Positions 24,194-31,977 of a stretch of DNA of 64,000 nt are shown here, in pieces. How positions within the stretch are numbered: the stretch's first letter is position 1; the number at the start of each line of letters is the position of its first letter. The notes under the pieces were generated by a model. It saw only the letters and a program-made list of their open reading frames with translations. It searched no databases and was not told the origin of the DNA. The stretch comes from Grimontia kaedaensis (GTDB taxonomy: Bacteria; Pseudomonadota; Gammaproteobacteria; Enterobacterales; Vibrionaceae), in assembly GCF_023746615.1 (NCBI RefSeq), contig NZ_CP082275.1, positions 1,612,001 to 1,676,000 on the forward strand, in the 5' to 3' direction. The position numbers were made by a program, and so were the translations under genes.

Positions 24194-25327
24194 TTATTGA
24201 CCGTAGCGCTTAAGCCATTCTTGCTCGAGCGCACCTTGCCAGCTTGGATGTGGCTCAGGCTGTGACTTGAAAAGAGGCTTGCTGTCAGACAATTTCACGA
24301 CCGCTGGGTCACCCCAGTAATCACTGTTTGCTTTACGAGCCTGCGCTTCTTCGCTCATCAGGAAGTTGACCGCGACGAGAGCGCCTTCTTTCGCATTGGC
24401 GTTCCAAGGGATACCCATAAAGTGAATGTTGGACAGCGCACCCTTGTCAAAAGCAAAGGCTTTAGCGGAAGGCGCAAGTGTACCGTTTTTCACTGCCGTT
24501 TCAGCGGCATTAGGGTTAAATGTGATGGCGAGCAGCAACTCTCCATCATCCAACAACTGCATGGTTTCCGCGCTGGCTGCCGGGAATTGTTTCCCCTTAC
24601 GCCAAGCTACGGCGTGTAATTCATCCAGATACTTCCAAAGCGGCGCTGTCACTTCATTAAAATCAGCTTGATCTGCAGGTTTGTAGAGCGGGGCAGTATC
24701 CATGCTCAGTTCCAACAATGCGGCTTTCAGGAAGCTGGTACCGTGGAAAGCCGGTGGTTTCGGGTAGGTGATTTTTCCCGGAAACGCTTTGGCCAGACTC
24801 AGCATCTCGTTGAAAGAGGCTGGTGGGTTTGCCAGTGTCTTTTCGTCGTGAATGAAAACTAACTGGCCTACACCCCAAGGTGCTTCCAAACCATTTGTTG
24901 GCTCGGTAAAGTCCTCTTTGACTGGCAAGGATTTATCAACAATCGACCAGCTAGGCAGGCTTTCAACAAACGGTCCAAACAAAAGGTCGTTTGATTTCAT
25001 TGATTTGAAATTTTCACCATTAATCCAAACCATGTCTACACTGCCGCCTTTGTTCTTACCTGCGGCTTTTTCAGCAACCAGACGGTTGACGGTCTCTGCA
25101 ATGTCAGACACTTTAACGTGTTGAAGCGTGACGCCGTAACGTTTTTTTAGTTCATCGCCAGCCCAACGTAGGTAGGCATTGATTTCCTGACTTCCGCCCC
25201 AGGCGTTGAAGTAAACCGTTTGGCCTTGAGCACCTTCTTCAATTTTCTCCCAGTTGGAGAGGTCAGCCGCTGACACGGCTGAAGTGAAGGCGAGGGCGCA
25301 AGCTGCGACGATGGATTTCAAATTCAT
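24194..25327 (-). CDS. ynjB: ABC transporter periplasmic binding protein (YnjB-like)
   Basis: I choose ATG 25327, giving 377 residues with a clear signal peptide (MNLKSIVAACALAFTSAVSA, cleavage after A-x-A). A TTG at 25336 with AAGGAAGA upstream is an alternative. The mature protein begins with a type II binding-protein lobe (QTVYFNAWGGSQEINAYLRW) and has YnjB-like segments VDMVWINGENFKSMKSNDLL and AVNFLMSEEAQ. It captures the substrate for the ynjC/ynjD importer. The start lies next to the stop of the membrane/disulfide-reductase fusion gene (25333), so the two are translationally linked. Confidence 0.87.
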   Translation of the reverse strand: MNLKSIVAACALAFTSAVSAADLSNWEKIEEGAQGQTVYFNAWGGSQEINAYLRWAGDELKKRYGVTLQHVKVSDIAETVNRLVAEKAAGKNKGGSVDMVWINGENFKSMKSNDLLFGPFVESLPSWSIVDKSLPVKEDFTEPTNGLEAPWGVGQLVFIHDEKTLANPPASFNEMLSLAKAFPGKITYPKPPAFHGTSFLKAALLELSMDTAPLYKPADQADFNEVTAPLWKYLDELHAVAWRKGKQFPAASAETMQLLDDGELLLAITFNPNAAETAVKNGTLAPSAKAFAFDKGALSNIHFMGIPWNANAKEGALVAVNFLMSEEAQARKANSDYWGDPAVVKLSDSKPLFKSQPEPHPSWQGALEQEWLKRYGQ

Positions 25328-25332
25328 GGTGA

Positions 25333-27510
25333 TCAATCTTCCTTAATCATGGTTTGAGATTTGTTTGCACTGGATTCGTTACGCATCCAGGTGTGGAACT
25401 TCTCTACCCAAGCCAACAATCCTTGAGGAGCATTGTTCTGCTTCCAAACACCGGCAGTGTATTTGGTGGCTTCACTCATGGTTGGGTAAGGATGCACTGT
25501 ACCGAGGATCTTGTTTAATCCAAGGCCGTAACGCATCGCTAGGGTAAATTCTGCGAGCAGGTCTCCAGCATGTGAACCCACAATAGTCGCACCCAGAATT
25601 TTGTCTTTGCCTTTCGGAGTGATGACTTTGATAAAGCCATGGTCTTCACCGTCTGCAATTGCGCGGTCTAAATCGTCGATACCGTAGTGAGCCACTTCAT
25701 ACTCGATACCTTGTGCAATCGCTTCTTTCTCGTTGATCCCGACACGGGCAACTTCCGGCGCCGTATAAGTCGCTGCGGGCATCACAGAGTAATCTGCTTT
25801 GAATTTTTTAAAGTCACCAAACAGAGCATTCACTGCGGCATACCAAGCCTGATGGCCTGCTGCATGGGTTAATTGGAATGGCCCCGCTACGTCACCAACT
25901 GCGAAGATATTTGGGTAGTTGGATTGCAGATATTCATTCACTTTGACAGTGCCGCGCTCAGTGAGCTCAACGCCGATGTCTTCAAGGCCAAAGCCTTTAG
26001 TGTTTGCGACACGACCAAGCGCCAGCATCACATAATCAAACTCGATGACAACTTCTTCGCCATTGTGCTCAAGGTAAGCACGTTGAACGTCGCCATCTTT
26101 CTCAAAGCGTGTGGCTTTGTGACCAAGCAGAATGTTCACGCCATCTTCTTTCAGGCCTTTTACGACCAGTTCGGCAGCGTCGGCATCTTCACGGATAAGC
26201 AGTTGGTCTGCCATCTCCACCAAGGTCACGTCTGTGCCGAGACGAGAGAAGCTTTGTGCCAATTCGCTACCGATAGGACCACCACCCAGTACCAAGAGCT
26301 TCTTAGGCTGCTCCTGAAGCTCCCATACGTTGTCTGAGGTCAGGTAACTGACTTCCTGTAGACCTGGAATACCAGGAACTAAAGGACGCGCACCGGTTGC
26401 GATAACAATGTTGCGAGTAGTCAGGCGTTGACCATTCACTTCTACTTCCCAAGGAGAGAGGATTTTCGCTTCGCCTTCGATACATTCCACGCCAAGCTTG
26501 GTGTAACGCTCGACAGAATCGTGCGGCTCAATGTCTGCAATGACTTTGTGTACGCGGCCCATTACCTGTTGGAAATCCACGGTAGGTTCGCCAACGTTCA
26601 CACCAAACTCTTGCGAGCGTTTGATTTCATGCACGGCATGACCTGCACGAATCAAGGCTTTTGATGGCACACAGCCAGTATTCAGACAGTCGCCACCCAT
26701 TTTGTGTTTTTCAATCAGGGTGACTTTGGCTTTTACCGCTGCACCAATGTAGGTAGTCACCAAACCACCGGCACCCGCACCAATCGCAATCAGGTTACGG
26801 TCAAACGTGGTTGGCTTTTGCCATTTGGCGTACACACGGCGCTTTTGAATCACGTTCATGATCATCTTGGCGATGATTGGGAACACACCCAACAGAACCA
26901 GTGACAACAATACACCTGGAGAAACGATGCCGCGCAGCGAATCGATTTGTGCTAACTGGGTACCAGCATTGATGTATACCGCAGTGCCCGGCAGCATGCC
27001 GATTTGGCTAACAATGTAGAAAGTCGCGGTGCGGATTGGCGTTAGGCCCATCAGCAGGTTAATCAGGAAGAACGGAAATACAGGGATTAGACGCAGTGTC
27101 AGAAGGTAAAACGGACCATCTTTCTCTACACCTTGGTTAATCGTGGCAAGGCGATCACCAAATTTGCTTTGCACAGAATCTTTGAGCAGGAAGCGGCTGA
27201 CTAAAAAGGCAAGCGTTGCGCCAATGGAGCTGGCAAATGAAACCAGAAGCAATGCCCACCAAAATCCAAATAGCGCTGCGCCAAGCAGGGTAGCAATGGC
27301 AGCACCGGGCAGCGAGAGCGCGGTCATAGCGATATAGACAACAAAATAGATGATGCTTGCGGTAACAAAATTACTCGCAATGGTGCCTTTCAACGCTTCG
27401 TGCTGTGCTTTGGCGTTTTCAAGCGTAAACAGTGCGCCTAAGTCTAATGCGAACCACGCAATGAATATGGCTGCGATGACAGCAAGAACAGCTAACTTCT
27501 TTGTGTTCAT
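25333..27510 (-). CDS. Fusion of a VTT/TVP38 membrane domain and a mercuric-reductase-like flavoenzyme
   Basis: The 725-residue protein starts at ATG 27510 behind AGGATC. Residues 1-230 are a SNARE-associated/VTT membrane domain (TVP38-like; LPGAAIATLLGAALFGFWWAL, LRLIPVFPFFLINLLMGLT). From about 235 a class I pyridine-nucleotide-disulfide oxidoreductase follows: the FAD motif IAIGAGAGGLVT, the redox pair in GGDCLNTGCVPSKALI, the NAD(P) motif LVLGGGPIGSELA, and a dimer domain with HPYPTMSEATKY. This tethers an electron-transfer flavoenzyme to the inner membrane. It is first in the operon with ynjBCDF-like genes. The disulfide substrate is unknown; no MerR or other mercury genes are near. Confidence 0.88.
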   Translation of the reverse strand: MNTKKLAVLAVIAAIFIAWFALDLGALFTLENAKAQHEALKGTIASNFVTASIIYFVVYIAMTALSLPGAAIATLLGAALFGFWWALLLVSFASSIGATLAFLVSRFLLKDSVQSKFGDRLATINQGVEKDGPFYLLTLRLIPVFPFFLINLLMGLTPIRTATFYIVSQIGMLPGTAVYINAGTQLAQIDSLRGIVSPGVLLSLVLLGVFPIIAKMIMNVIQKRRVYAKWQKPTTFDRNLIAIGAGAGGLVTTYIGAAVKAKVTLIEKHKMGGDCLNTGCVPSKALIRAGHAVHEIKRSQEFGVNVGEPTVDFQQVMGRVHKVIADIEPHDSVERYTKLGVECIEGEAKILSPWEVEVNGQRLTTRNIVIATGARPLVPGIPGLQEVSYLTSDNVWELQEQPKKLLVLGGGPIGSELAQSFSRLGTDVTLVEMADQLLIREDADAAELVVKGLKEDGVNILLGHKATRFEKDGDVQRAYLEHNGEEVVIEFDYVMLALGRVANTKGFGLEDIGVELTERGTVKVNEYLQSNYPNIFAVGDVAGPFQLTHAAGHQAWYAAVNALFGDFKKFKADYSVMPAATYTAPEVARVGINEKEAIAQGIEYEVAHYGIDDLDRAIADGEDHGFIKVITPKGKDKILGATIVGSHAGDLLAEFTLAMRYGLGLNKILGTVHPYPTMSEATKYTAGVWKQNNAPQGLLAWVEKFHTWMRNESSANKSQTMIKED

Positions 27511-27923
27511 TTCTGATCCTTTTCTGATGACGTTGTTCCACGAGTCTGTTCACTCGAAAACGGTATAACTGCAAGTGATTTTGCACAACACTAACTATGG
27601 CAAAAGTTTCCTTTTGGCTGAGCGAAATACACTTCATTACCAAAGAGTTAAACAGGTTTATTGTCAAAACTGTGACCGAGGAAGTCATTACGTCTCAGTC
27701 TGACGAAAGCAATACGTGGAGTTGCGCGCTTTTCCTAATTTTGCTTGCTGGATATGACCGAGGGGATTTGGGAAAAATTACAAAGTTCTTCAAATTTTTC
27801 GATGTTATATGTTTAGGCATGTATGTAAAAACCGTTACCACAAGAGTAAGTCATTGAGTGTAAATGACAATGTACGTGGCTGGCTCCATGTTGGATGTAT
27901 CAGTCGGGTGGTTAGGCTTAACT

Positions 27924-28265
27924 TTACAGGCAGTATTTGGTGTATTGAAGTACCAGAATGCCAAGTGGAACGAGTGCAAGCGTTGTTGCGCCACCAATAT
28001 GATAGTTACGGTGCCAGTAGCAACGTTGCGCAAAGCTGTTTAGCTTCAGCCCCCAGATCACTACAAGTGCATTGATGCCGCAGAAAAGGATAACAATGAT
28101 GGTGAGGAACGAAGGGTCGACTGTGCTGTGTGTGTTGGCAGCGTATGAAAAAGCAGGGAAGAAGAAACAGAAAAAAACCGTCCACTTGAATCTGCGCGGC
28201 CACTTTCTAAAATGGTCGCGGAAAATTTTATCAATCTGATCAGGAAACGGCTTTGTGTAGTGCAT
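27924..28265 (-). CDS. Small membrane protein of unknown function
   Basis: The 113-residue frame from ATG 28265 has a basic N-terminus and three hydrophobic segments: about residues 28-42 (WTVFFCFFFPAFSYA), 53-72 (FLTIIVILFCGINALVVIWG) and 92-107 (ATTLALVPLGILVLQY). This pattern fits an inner-membrane protein and is unlikely by chance. The ribosome site is weak (AGAGA). Overlapping frames on both strands look like shadows. The gap 27511-27923 is AT-rich and holds only the fusion-gene promoter region; 28266-28638 shows nothing that I can name. Confidence 0.55.
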   Translation of the reverse strand: MHYTKPFPDQIDKIFRDHFRKWPRRFKWTVFFCFFFPAFSYAANTHSTVDPSFLTIIVILFCGINALVVIWGLKLNSFAQRCYWHRNYHIGGATTLALVPLGILVLQYTKYCL

Positions 28266-28638
28266 TTCTCTATTGCCATTTGTCTATCTTCTCTTTTGGC
28301 ATAGTTCAGATTTGGATGCACTGATAAGCGACAGGTGCCGATATGTCTCGTATGTGTGATATATGTCACAAATATGATTTTATAGTGTCTTTAGGTAGGT
28401 TGATCGCCTCACCGACAAAATCTTGGCTTTTTTACAACTTTTCTATGACAAATCCTTCTGCTGTAAGCAATGGTTCGTGATGTTACTTCCCATTATTTCT
28501 AACAAGAAAGTGTGTCAAAGAGAGAGTTAATTGCATTTTAGAGGCTTTATACGGTACGGAGTATCTTCAAGACATTGCTAAATAACAAACAGCCAATGGC
28601 GGAGAGAGGCTCATTGGCTGTTGGGGGGTATTTGGCGA

Positions 28639-29232
28639 TTATTGGCGAAGGGTTTCGAGTAGCTCGTTTCTTCGCTGCGGTGTAATCACCGACCAGTGCT
28701 TGCCTTCAATGGCTCCCTCAAGTGCCCATAGTAGTTCTAGGCTAAGGGCATCATTGTGTGATTTTTGCAATGCTTGGTATGCACCGACCGCGCCAGCACG
28801 CTGTAACTCCTCGACGGATTCGATGCCGGCTTTTTTCAGCATGCGTTCCGTCGCAAGGCGAAGGTTTGGAAGATCTTTGATACGTGAAGGCGCAGCAGTC
28901 TTCTTTTCTTGCTGGTCTTCCTTTGCAATGTCTAATGCCTTAACCGCATGGTCCATCAGGAGGTCTGATTGGTCCCACCATTCTTGAGGTATTGCATAAT
29001 ATTTGGTGACAACAGGGAATCCACGTTTTTTGTAGACGTAAGGTTCCATGCTAAGCGCTTTGAATTCAGATTCATTAGCTGTGCCAGCGCGAAGATGAAG
29101 CTGGTCATTGACGACGAGCGCAAACATCGTCTCATCGCAAAATACACCAAAACCGCCAAACATTGAGCGGGATTTTATTTTACCCAGACATTCGAAGAAC
29201 TTCAGTGTGTTTTTTAGAGTAGGTTTATCCAT
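28639..29232 (-). CDS. tfoY: TfoX/Sxy-family regulator, TfoY type
   Basis: The start is placed at ATG 29232 (MDKPTLKNTLKFF); TTG 29247 is an alternative, having AGGA at a normal distance. The roughly 197-residue protein has the TfoX N-terminal domain (KSRSMFGGFGVFCDETMFALVV) and the TfoX C-terminal domain (LKDLPNLRLATERMLKKAGIESVEELQ, SLELLWALEGAIEGKHW). In Vibrio cholerae TfoX drives chitin-induced competence, while TfoY drives motility and type VI secretion. The tfoY type is inferred from the upstream GEMM-I riboswitch and from purR next door, as I recall for VC1722/VC1721. Expression should respond to cyclic di-GMP. Confidence 0.85.
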   Translation of the reverse strand: MDKPTLKNTLKFFECLGKIKSRSMFGGFGVFCDETMFALVVNDQLHLRAGTANESEFKALSMEPYVYKKRGFPVVTKYYAIPQEWWDQSDLLMDHAVKALDIAKEDQQEKKTAAPSRIKDLPNLRLATERMLKKAGIESVEELQRAGAVGAYQALQKSHNDALSLELLWALEGAIEGKHWSVITPQRRNELLETLRQ

Positions 29233-29343
29233 GTGACTTATTCTCAATCAATACGTTCCTGGATGAATGGTCAAGGAGTAACGTAGCAAAGCTAATTCAG
29301 AGAATTGTCAACGTACCGGGCGAACCGGATTGTGAAATGCTAA

Positions 29344-29438
29344 CGTCATCGGTAGCTCCGCTACCAACACCAGAGAAATTCTCGGTGGTGTGAGGCCGGA
29401 AGCTTTGCGTCCCAGGCTTTCGCCATGGTTTGCCTTTT
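29344..29438 (-). ncRNA. GEMM-I cyclic di-GMP riboswitch upstream of tfoY
   Basis: Read on the minus strand, the region contains the GEMM-I signature in order: GGCAAACCATGG, a GCGAAAGC-type tetraloop arm, TGGGACGCAAAGCTTCCGGCC, then the second stem ending GGTAGCGGAGCTACCGATG. These are the conserved ligand-pocket and tetraloop-receptor elements of the Vibrio cholerae Vc2 aptamer, which lies before the same gene. The aptamer ends about 110 bases before the tfoY start, leaving room for an expression platform. I see no strong terminator between, so control may act on translation or through RNA stability. Confidence 0.93.
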
Positions 29439-29694
29439 TCTTGACGAGATTTAGCTTAACCGAATCGCGTCATTTTGTCGTTATTGCTAGTCTAACAAAG
29501 TGTGATCCTAGTTCAGAACGAGCTCTATTGATGCCTTTGTAATTATTCCGTTCCCTTTGTTATTGAAGAAATTTCGACCATCGCACCCCTTTTACAGTAT
29601 GAAATAAGGGTAGCACTAGAAATCTGGGCATTTTATTGATTTTGAGGTTCGTCGCAACAATAAGATCAATTTATTTATTAAACTTGTCAGTAAT

Positions 29695-29725
29695 AAAAAA
29701 GCCTGAGCGCGATGCTCAGGCTTTT
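29695..29725 (-). terminator. Rho-independent terminator of purR
   Basis: GCCTGAGC and GCTCAGGC form an 8-bp stem with a 5-base loop, flanked by A6 and T4, so it can also act in reverse. It lies about 28 bases beyond the purR stop on the minus strand. The rest of 29439-29694 is the tfoY upstream promoter region. Confidence 0.9.
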
Positions 29726-29752
29726 AGTATGAATATAGACTGTTTTAAGGTG

Positions 29753-30760
29753 TTAACCGTTAAGATTCTTTACAGAACGTCGCACGATCAACTCAGGTTG
29801 CATTTCAAAAATCTGTTGCTGATTTTCTTTGTTCGCCAGACGCTCCATTAAAAGTTTGATGGCCGTTTTACCCAAACGGTTTTTAGGCTGGTGAATCGTG
29901 GTTAACGGCGGTGAGAAAAAGCCTGCCAAATCGATGTTGTCGTAACCGATGATCGAAATGTCATTCGGCACATCCAAACCAGCCTGACGGAATGTACTGA
30001 TCGCAGCCAGCGCCATAATGTCGTTAAAACAGAAAACAGCAGTTGGGCGGTCTTCAAGCACAACGAGTTTGTTAGCGGCTTCTACCGCAGAGTCACATTC
30101 GAAATCCGCTTCGACAATCCAATCAGGCTTGTATGTTAATCCTGCTTCTTCCAACGCTTTGCGGAAACCGTCTAAACGCTCTCTACAGGTCAATTTGTCC
30201 AGCTGACCTGAGATACAACCGATTTTGGTGTGACCGTTTTCAATGAAGTGTTTAGTCGCAATGTAACCACCAAGTTCTGCATTGTCTTGAATACAGTCAG
30301 TGTTAATGTGCTGTGTACCCCAGTCCATCACCACCATTGGCATATCCTGCTTCTTCTCTAGCAAAGAGAGCAGTTCTTCGTTCAGGTCAGAACACATTAC
30401 AAGCAGGCCGTCCACGCGCTTTTCGGCCAGCATGCGCAGGTAATCACGCTGCTTGGAGAGATTACCTTCGGTATTACACAGGATAAGCGTGTAGCCCTCT
30501 TTATAGCAGTATTCTTCTACACCATGCACTACTTCCGCGAAGAAAGGGTTGGTTGATTTGGTGACCAGCATGCCAATAGTGCGGGTAGAGTTGCACTTCA
30601 AGCTCCGAGCCACTGCGCTTGGTGCGTAATTCAGTTCATCGACTGCTGCCCATACTTTCTTTGTCGTGTTCTCTGCAACAAAACGTGTCTTATTGATCAC
30701 GTGCGAAACTGTTGTTGTGGAGACACCAGCGAGTCGAGCGACGTCTTTAATTGTTGCCAT
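29753..30760 (-). CDS. purR: Purine repressor PurR (LacI family)
   Basis: The 335-residue regulator begins MATIKDVARLAGVSTTTVSHVIN, a classical LacI helix-turn-helix followed by the hinge helix (SAVARSLKCNSTRTIGML). The periplasmic-binding-like core has the PurR pattern KRVDGLLVMCSD, MVVMDWG, RPTAVFCFNDIMAL and SPPLTTIHQPK. RbsR is the closest alternative, but the length, the VVMDWG segment and the match to vibrio PurR as I remember it favour PurR. With hypoxanthine or guanine as corepressor, it shuts down purine synthesis genes. It is monocistronic, between tfoY and the tor genes. Confidence 0.87.
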   Translation of the reverse strand: MATIKDVARLAGVSTTTVSHVINKTRFVAENTTKKVWAAVDELNYAPSAVARSLKCNSTRTIGMLVTKSTNPFFAEVVHGVEEYCYKEGYTLILCNTEGNLSKQRDYLRMLAEKRVDGLLVMCSDLNEELLSLLEKKQDMPMVVMDWGTQHINTDCIQDNAELGGYIATKHFIENGHTKIGCISGQLDKLTCRERLDGFRKALEEAGLTYKPDWIVEADFECDSAVEAANKLVVLEDRPTAVFCFNDIMALAAISTFRQAGLDVPNDISIIGYDNIDLAGFFSPPLTTIHQPKNRLGKTAIKLLMERLANKENQQQIFEMQPELIVRRSVKNLNG

Positions 30761-30818
30761 TCGGTAATCTTCTTATCGTTTTCATTGGCAGTCTCTGTCA
30801 TATCGGACTGCACAAGTT

Positions 30819-30875
30819 TACGCCGCTTAACCGATCTGAATGTTTTCGATTCAATCCGACGGTATAAGCGGCGTA
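30819..30875. repeat. Long imperfect hairpin upstream of purR
   Basis: TACGCCGCTTA and TAAGCGGCGTA form a perfect 11-bp outer stem. Inside, ACCG/CGGT and TGAAT/ATTCA continue the pairing with small internal loops. The 57-base structure begins about 60 bases before the purR start codon. It may be a leader RNA element, a regulator site or a remnant of a short palindromic repeat. Around it, 30761-31190 has no gene that I can support. Confidence 0.55.
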
Positions 30876-31190
30876 TCAGGTTCGTTCAAATTATGTGTGC
30901 TTTCTTTCTCTTACTGACGCGTAATCTGACGCAATGCCCAAATAGTCTGAGCGTTATTGACGCAGAGGAGAAGAAACGCGCGAGGCACTTACATGAGTTT
31001 GTTGCAAAATTTCAGAAAATTCTCAATGCCAATCGCTTGCGTTCACAGTTTAATGTCAATGGTCCTACGCCGCAATTATTGTGTCTTAGAGACGTGCATA
31101 AGGTTGATGCGCATCATGCTAACCACATAGTGCGTACTTTCAGTTTCAGCTAACTGAGCGCCAGCTTGGTGATTTTGAACGGCTAGAAAT

Positions 31191-31214
31191 AAAAAAGCCG
31201 GGAACAAGCCCGGC
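31191..31214 (-). terminator. Rho-independent terminator after torD
   Basis: On the minus strand GCCGGG and CCCGGC form a 6-bp stem with a 6-base loop followed by six T. It lies about 20 bases after the torD stop. Confidence 0.9.
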
Positions 31215-31235
31215 GTTATAACAGTGTGCTTGCGA

Positions 31236-31883
31236 TTATTCGCCTTTCAGGAAGGCTTTATCCAGTTTGATAAAGGACACCAGCAGATTTGCTGCCGCTT
31301 TATAGAAACCAAACTTGTCGAACTGATGCACGGTTTGCTGGAACTGCTCAATCCAAGGCAGCATCATGGTTTCCAGAAAACGTTGCTGCTCTTGCATCAT
31401 CGCTTCCTGCTTTTCCTCATCAGTTTCTTTGTTCGCGAGGATGGCCAGATTACCCATAAAGTCGAGTTCTACCGCCAAGTGATCAAACGGCTCGTTAAAG
31501 TCTTTACGTTGAGCAATACCGTACTTTTCCATCCACTGGCCCATTTCAACCGCTGGCTTATCGTTCAACAAACCGGTTTCGCCAATGTACATGGAGGCAT
31601 AAGGCAGGGCGCCTGACTTGGGTGTGCTCAGGAATAAGCCACAGAAATCTGCCGCCAATTCAAGCTGCGCATCTTCTCTGACTTTCAGTTTCGCCAAAGC
31701 GCCACGTAGTTCGGAAATCGGGGCTTTCAATTCGTCAGTCATCGCCAACACGGAGTAATAGTTATCCATGTCACCGCCGTGATAGTTGTCCAGATCTTGC
31801 TGGGTCAACTCGGTCGCGAAGAGTGAAGACATCCACCAGTAAAATTCAGCGCGTTGCTCGTTGATGGCGATAAATTCTTGCAT
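31236..31883 (-). CDS. torD: TorD, chaperone for TMAO reductase maturation
   Basis: The 215-residue cytoplasmic chaperone starts at ATG 31883 (MQEFIAINEQRAEFYWW) with CGGA upstream; ATG 31889 is an alternative. The family features are the acidic all-helical fold, EFYWWMSSLFATEL at the N-terminus, AADFCGLFLSTPKSGALPYASMYIGE in the middle and EPFDHLAVELDFMGNLA, the conserved signature of TorD/DmsD chaperones. TorD binds the twin-arginine leader of TorA and helps insert the molybdenum cofactor before export. It is the last tor gene, and a terminator-like stem at 31935 separates it from torA. Confidence 0.92.
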   Translation of the reverse strand: MQEFIAINEQRAEFYWWMSSLFATELTQQDLDNYHGGDMDNYYSVLAMTDELKAPISELRGALAKLKVREDAQLELAADFCGLFLSTPKSGALPYASMYIGETGLLNDKPAVEMGQWMEKYGIAQRKDFNEPFDHLAVELDFMGNLAILANKETDEEKQEAMMQEQQRFLETMMLPWIEQFQQTVHQFDKFGFYKAAANLLVSFIKLDKAFLKGE

Positions 31884-31934
31884 TGTCATTCCGTAAGTGA
31901 GGGATGTTTTTCGTTAATTCTAACCAGCTTAGAG

Positions 31935-31964
31935 TAAAAAAGGGCAGCCAAGCTGCCCTTTTTC
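31935..31964 (-). terminator. Terminator-like stem between torA and torD
   Basis: AAGGGCAGC and GCTGCCCTT pair perfectly over 9 bp with a 3-base loop, and A/T runs flank the stem on both sides. The stem lies 14 bases beyond the torA stop and about 50 bases before torD. If active, only part of the transcription would continue into torD, so the chaperone would be made at a lower level than the enzyme. Confidence 0.75.
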
Positions 31965-31977
31965 TTCACACTGTCTC

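Noticed and set aside
25333..27510. Mercury resistance (merA) as the function of the flavoenzyme fusion
   Set aside because: The redox motif is shared by all class I disulfide reductases. There is no N-terminal metal-binding domain, no C-terminal CC pair and no mer genes nearby.
30701..31153. 150-codon plus-strand frame between purR and torD
   Set aside because: It starts inside purR on the other strand, crosses the 57-base hairpin and shows no domain or ribosome site.
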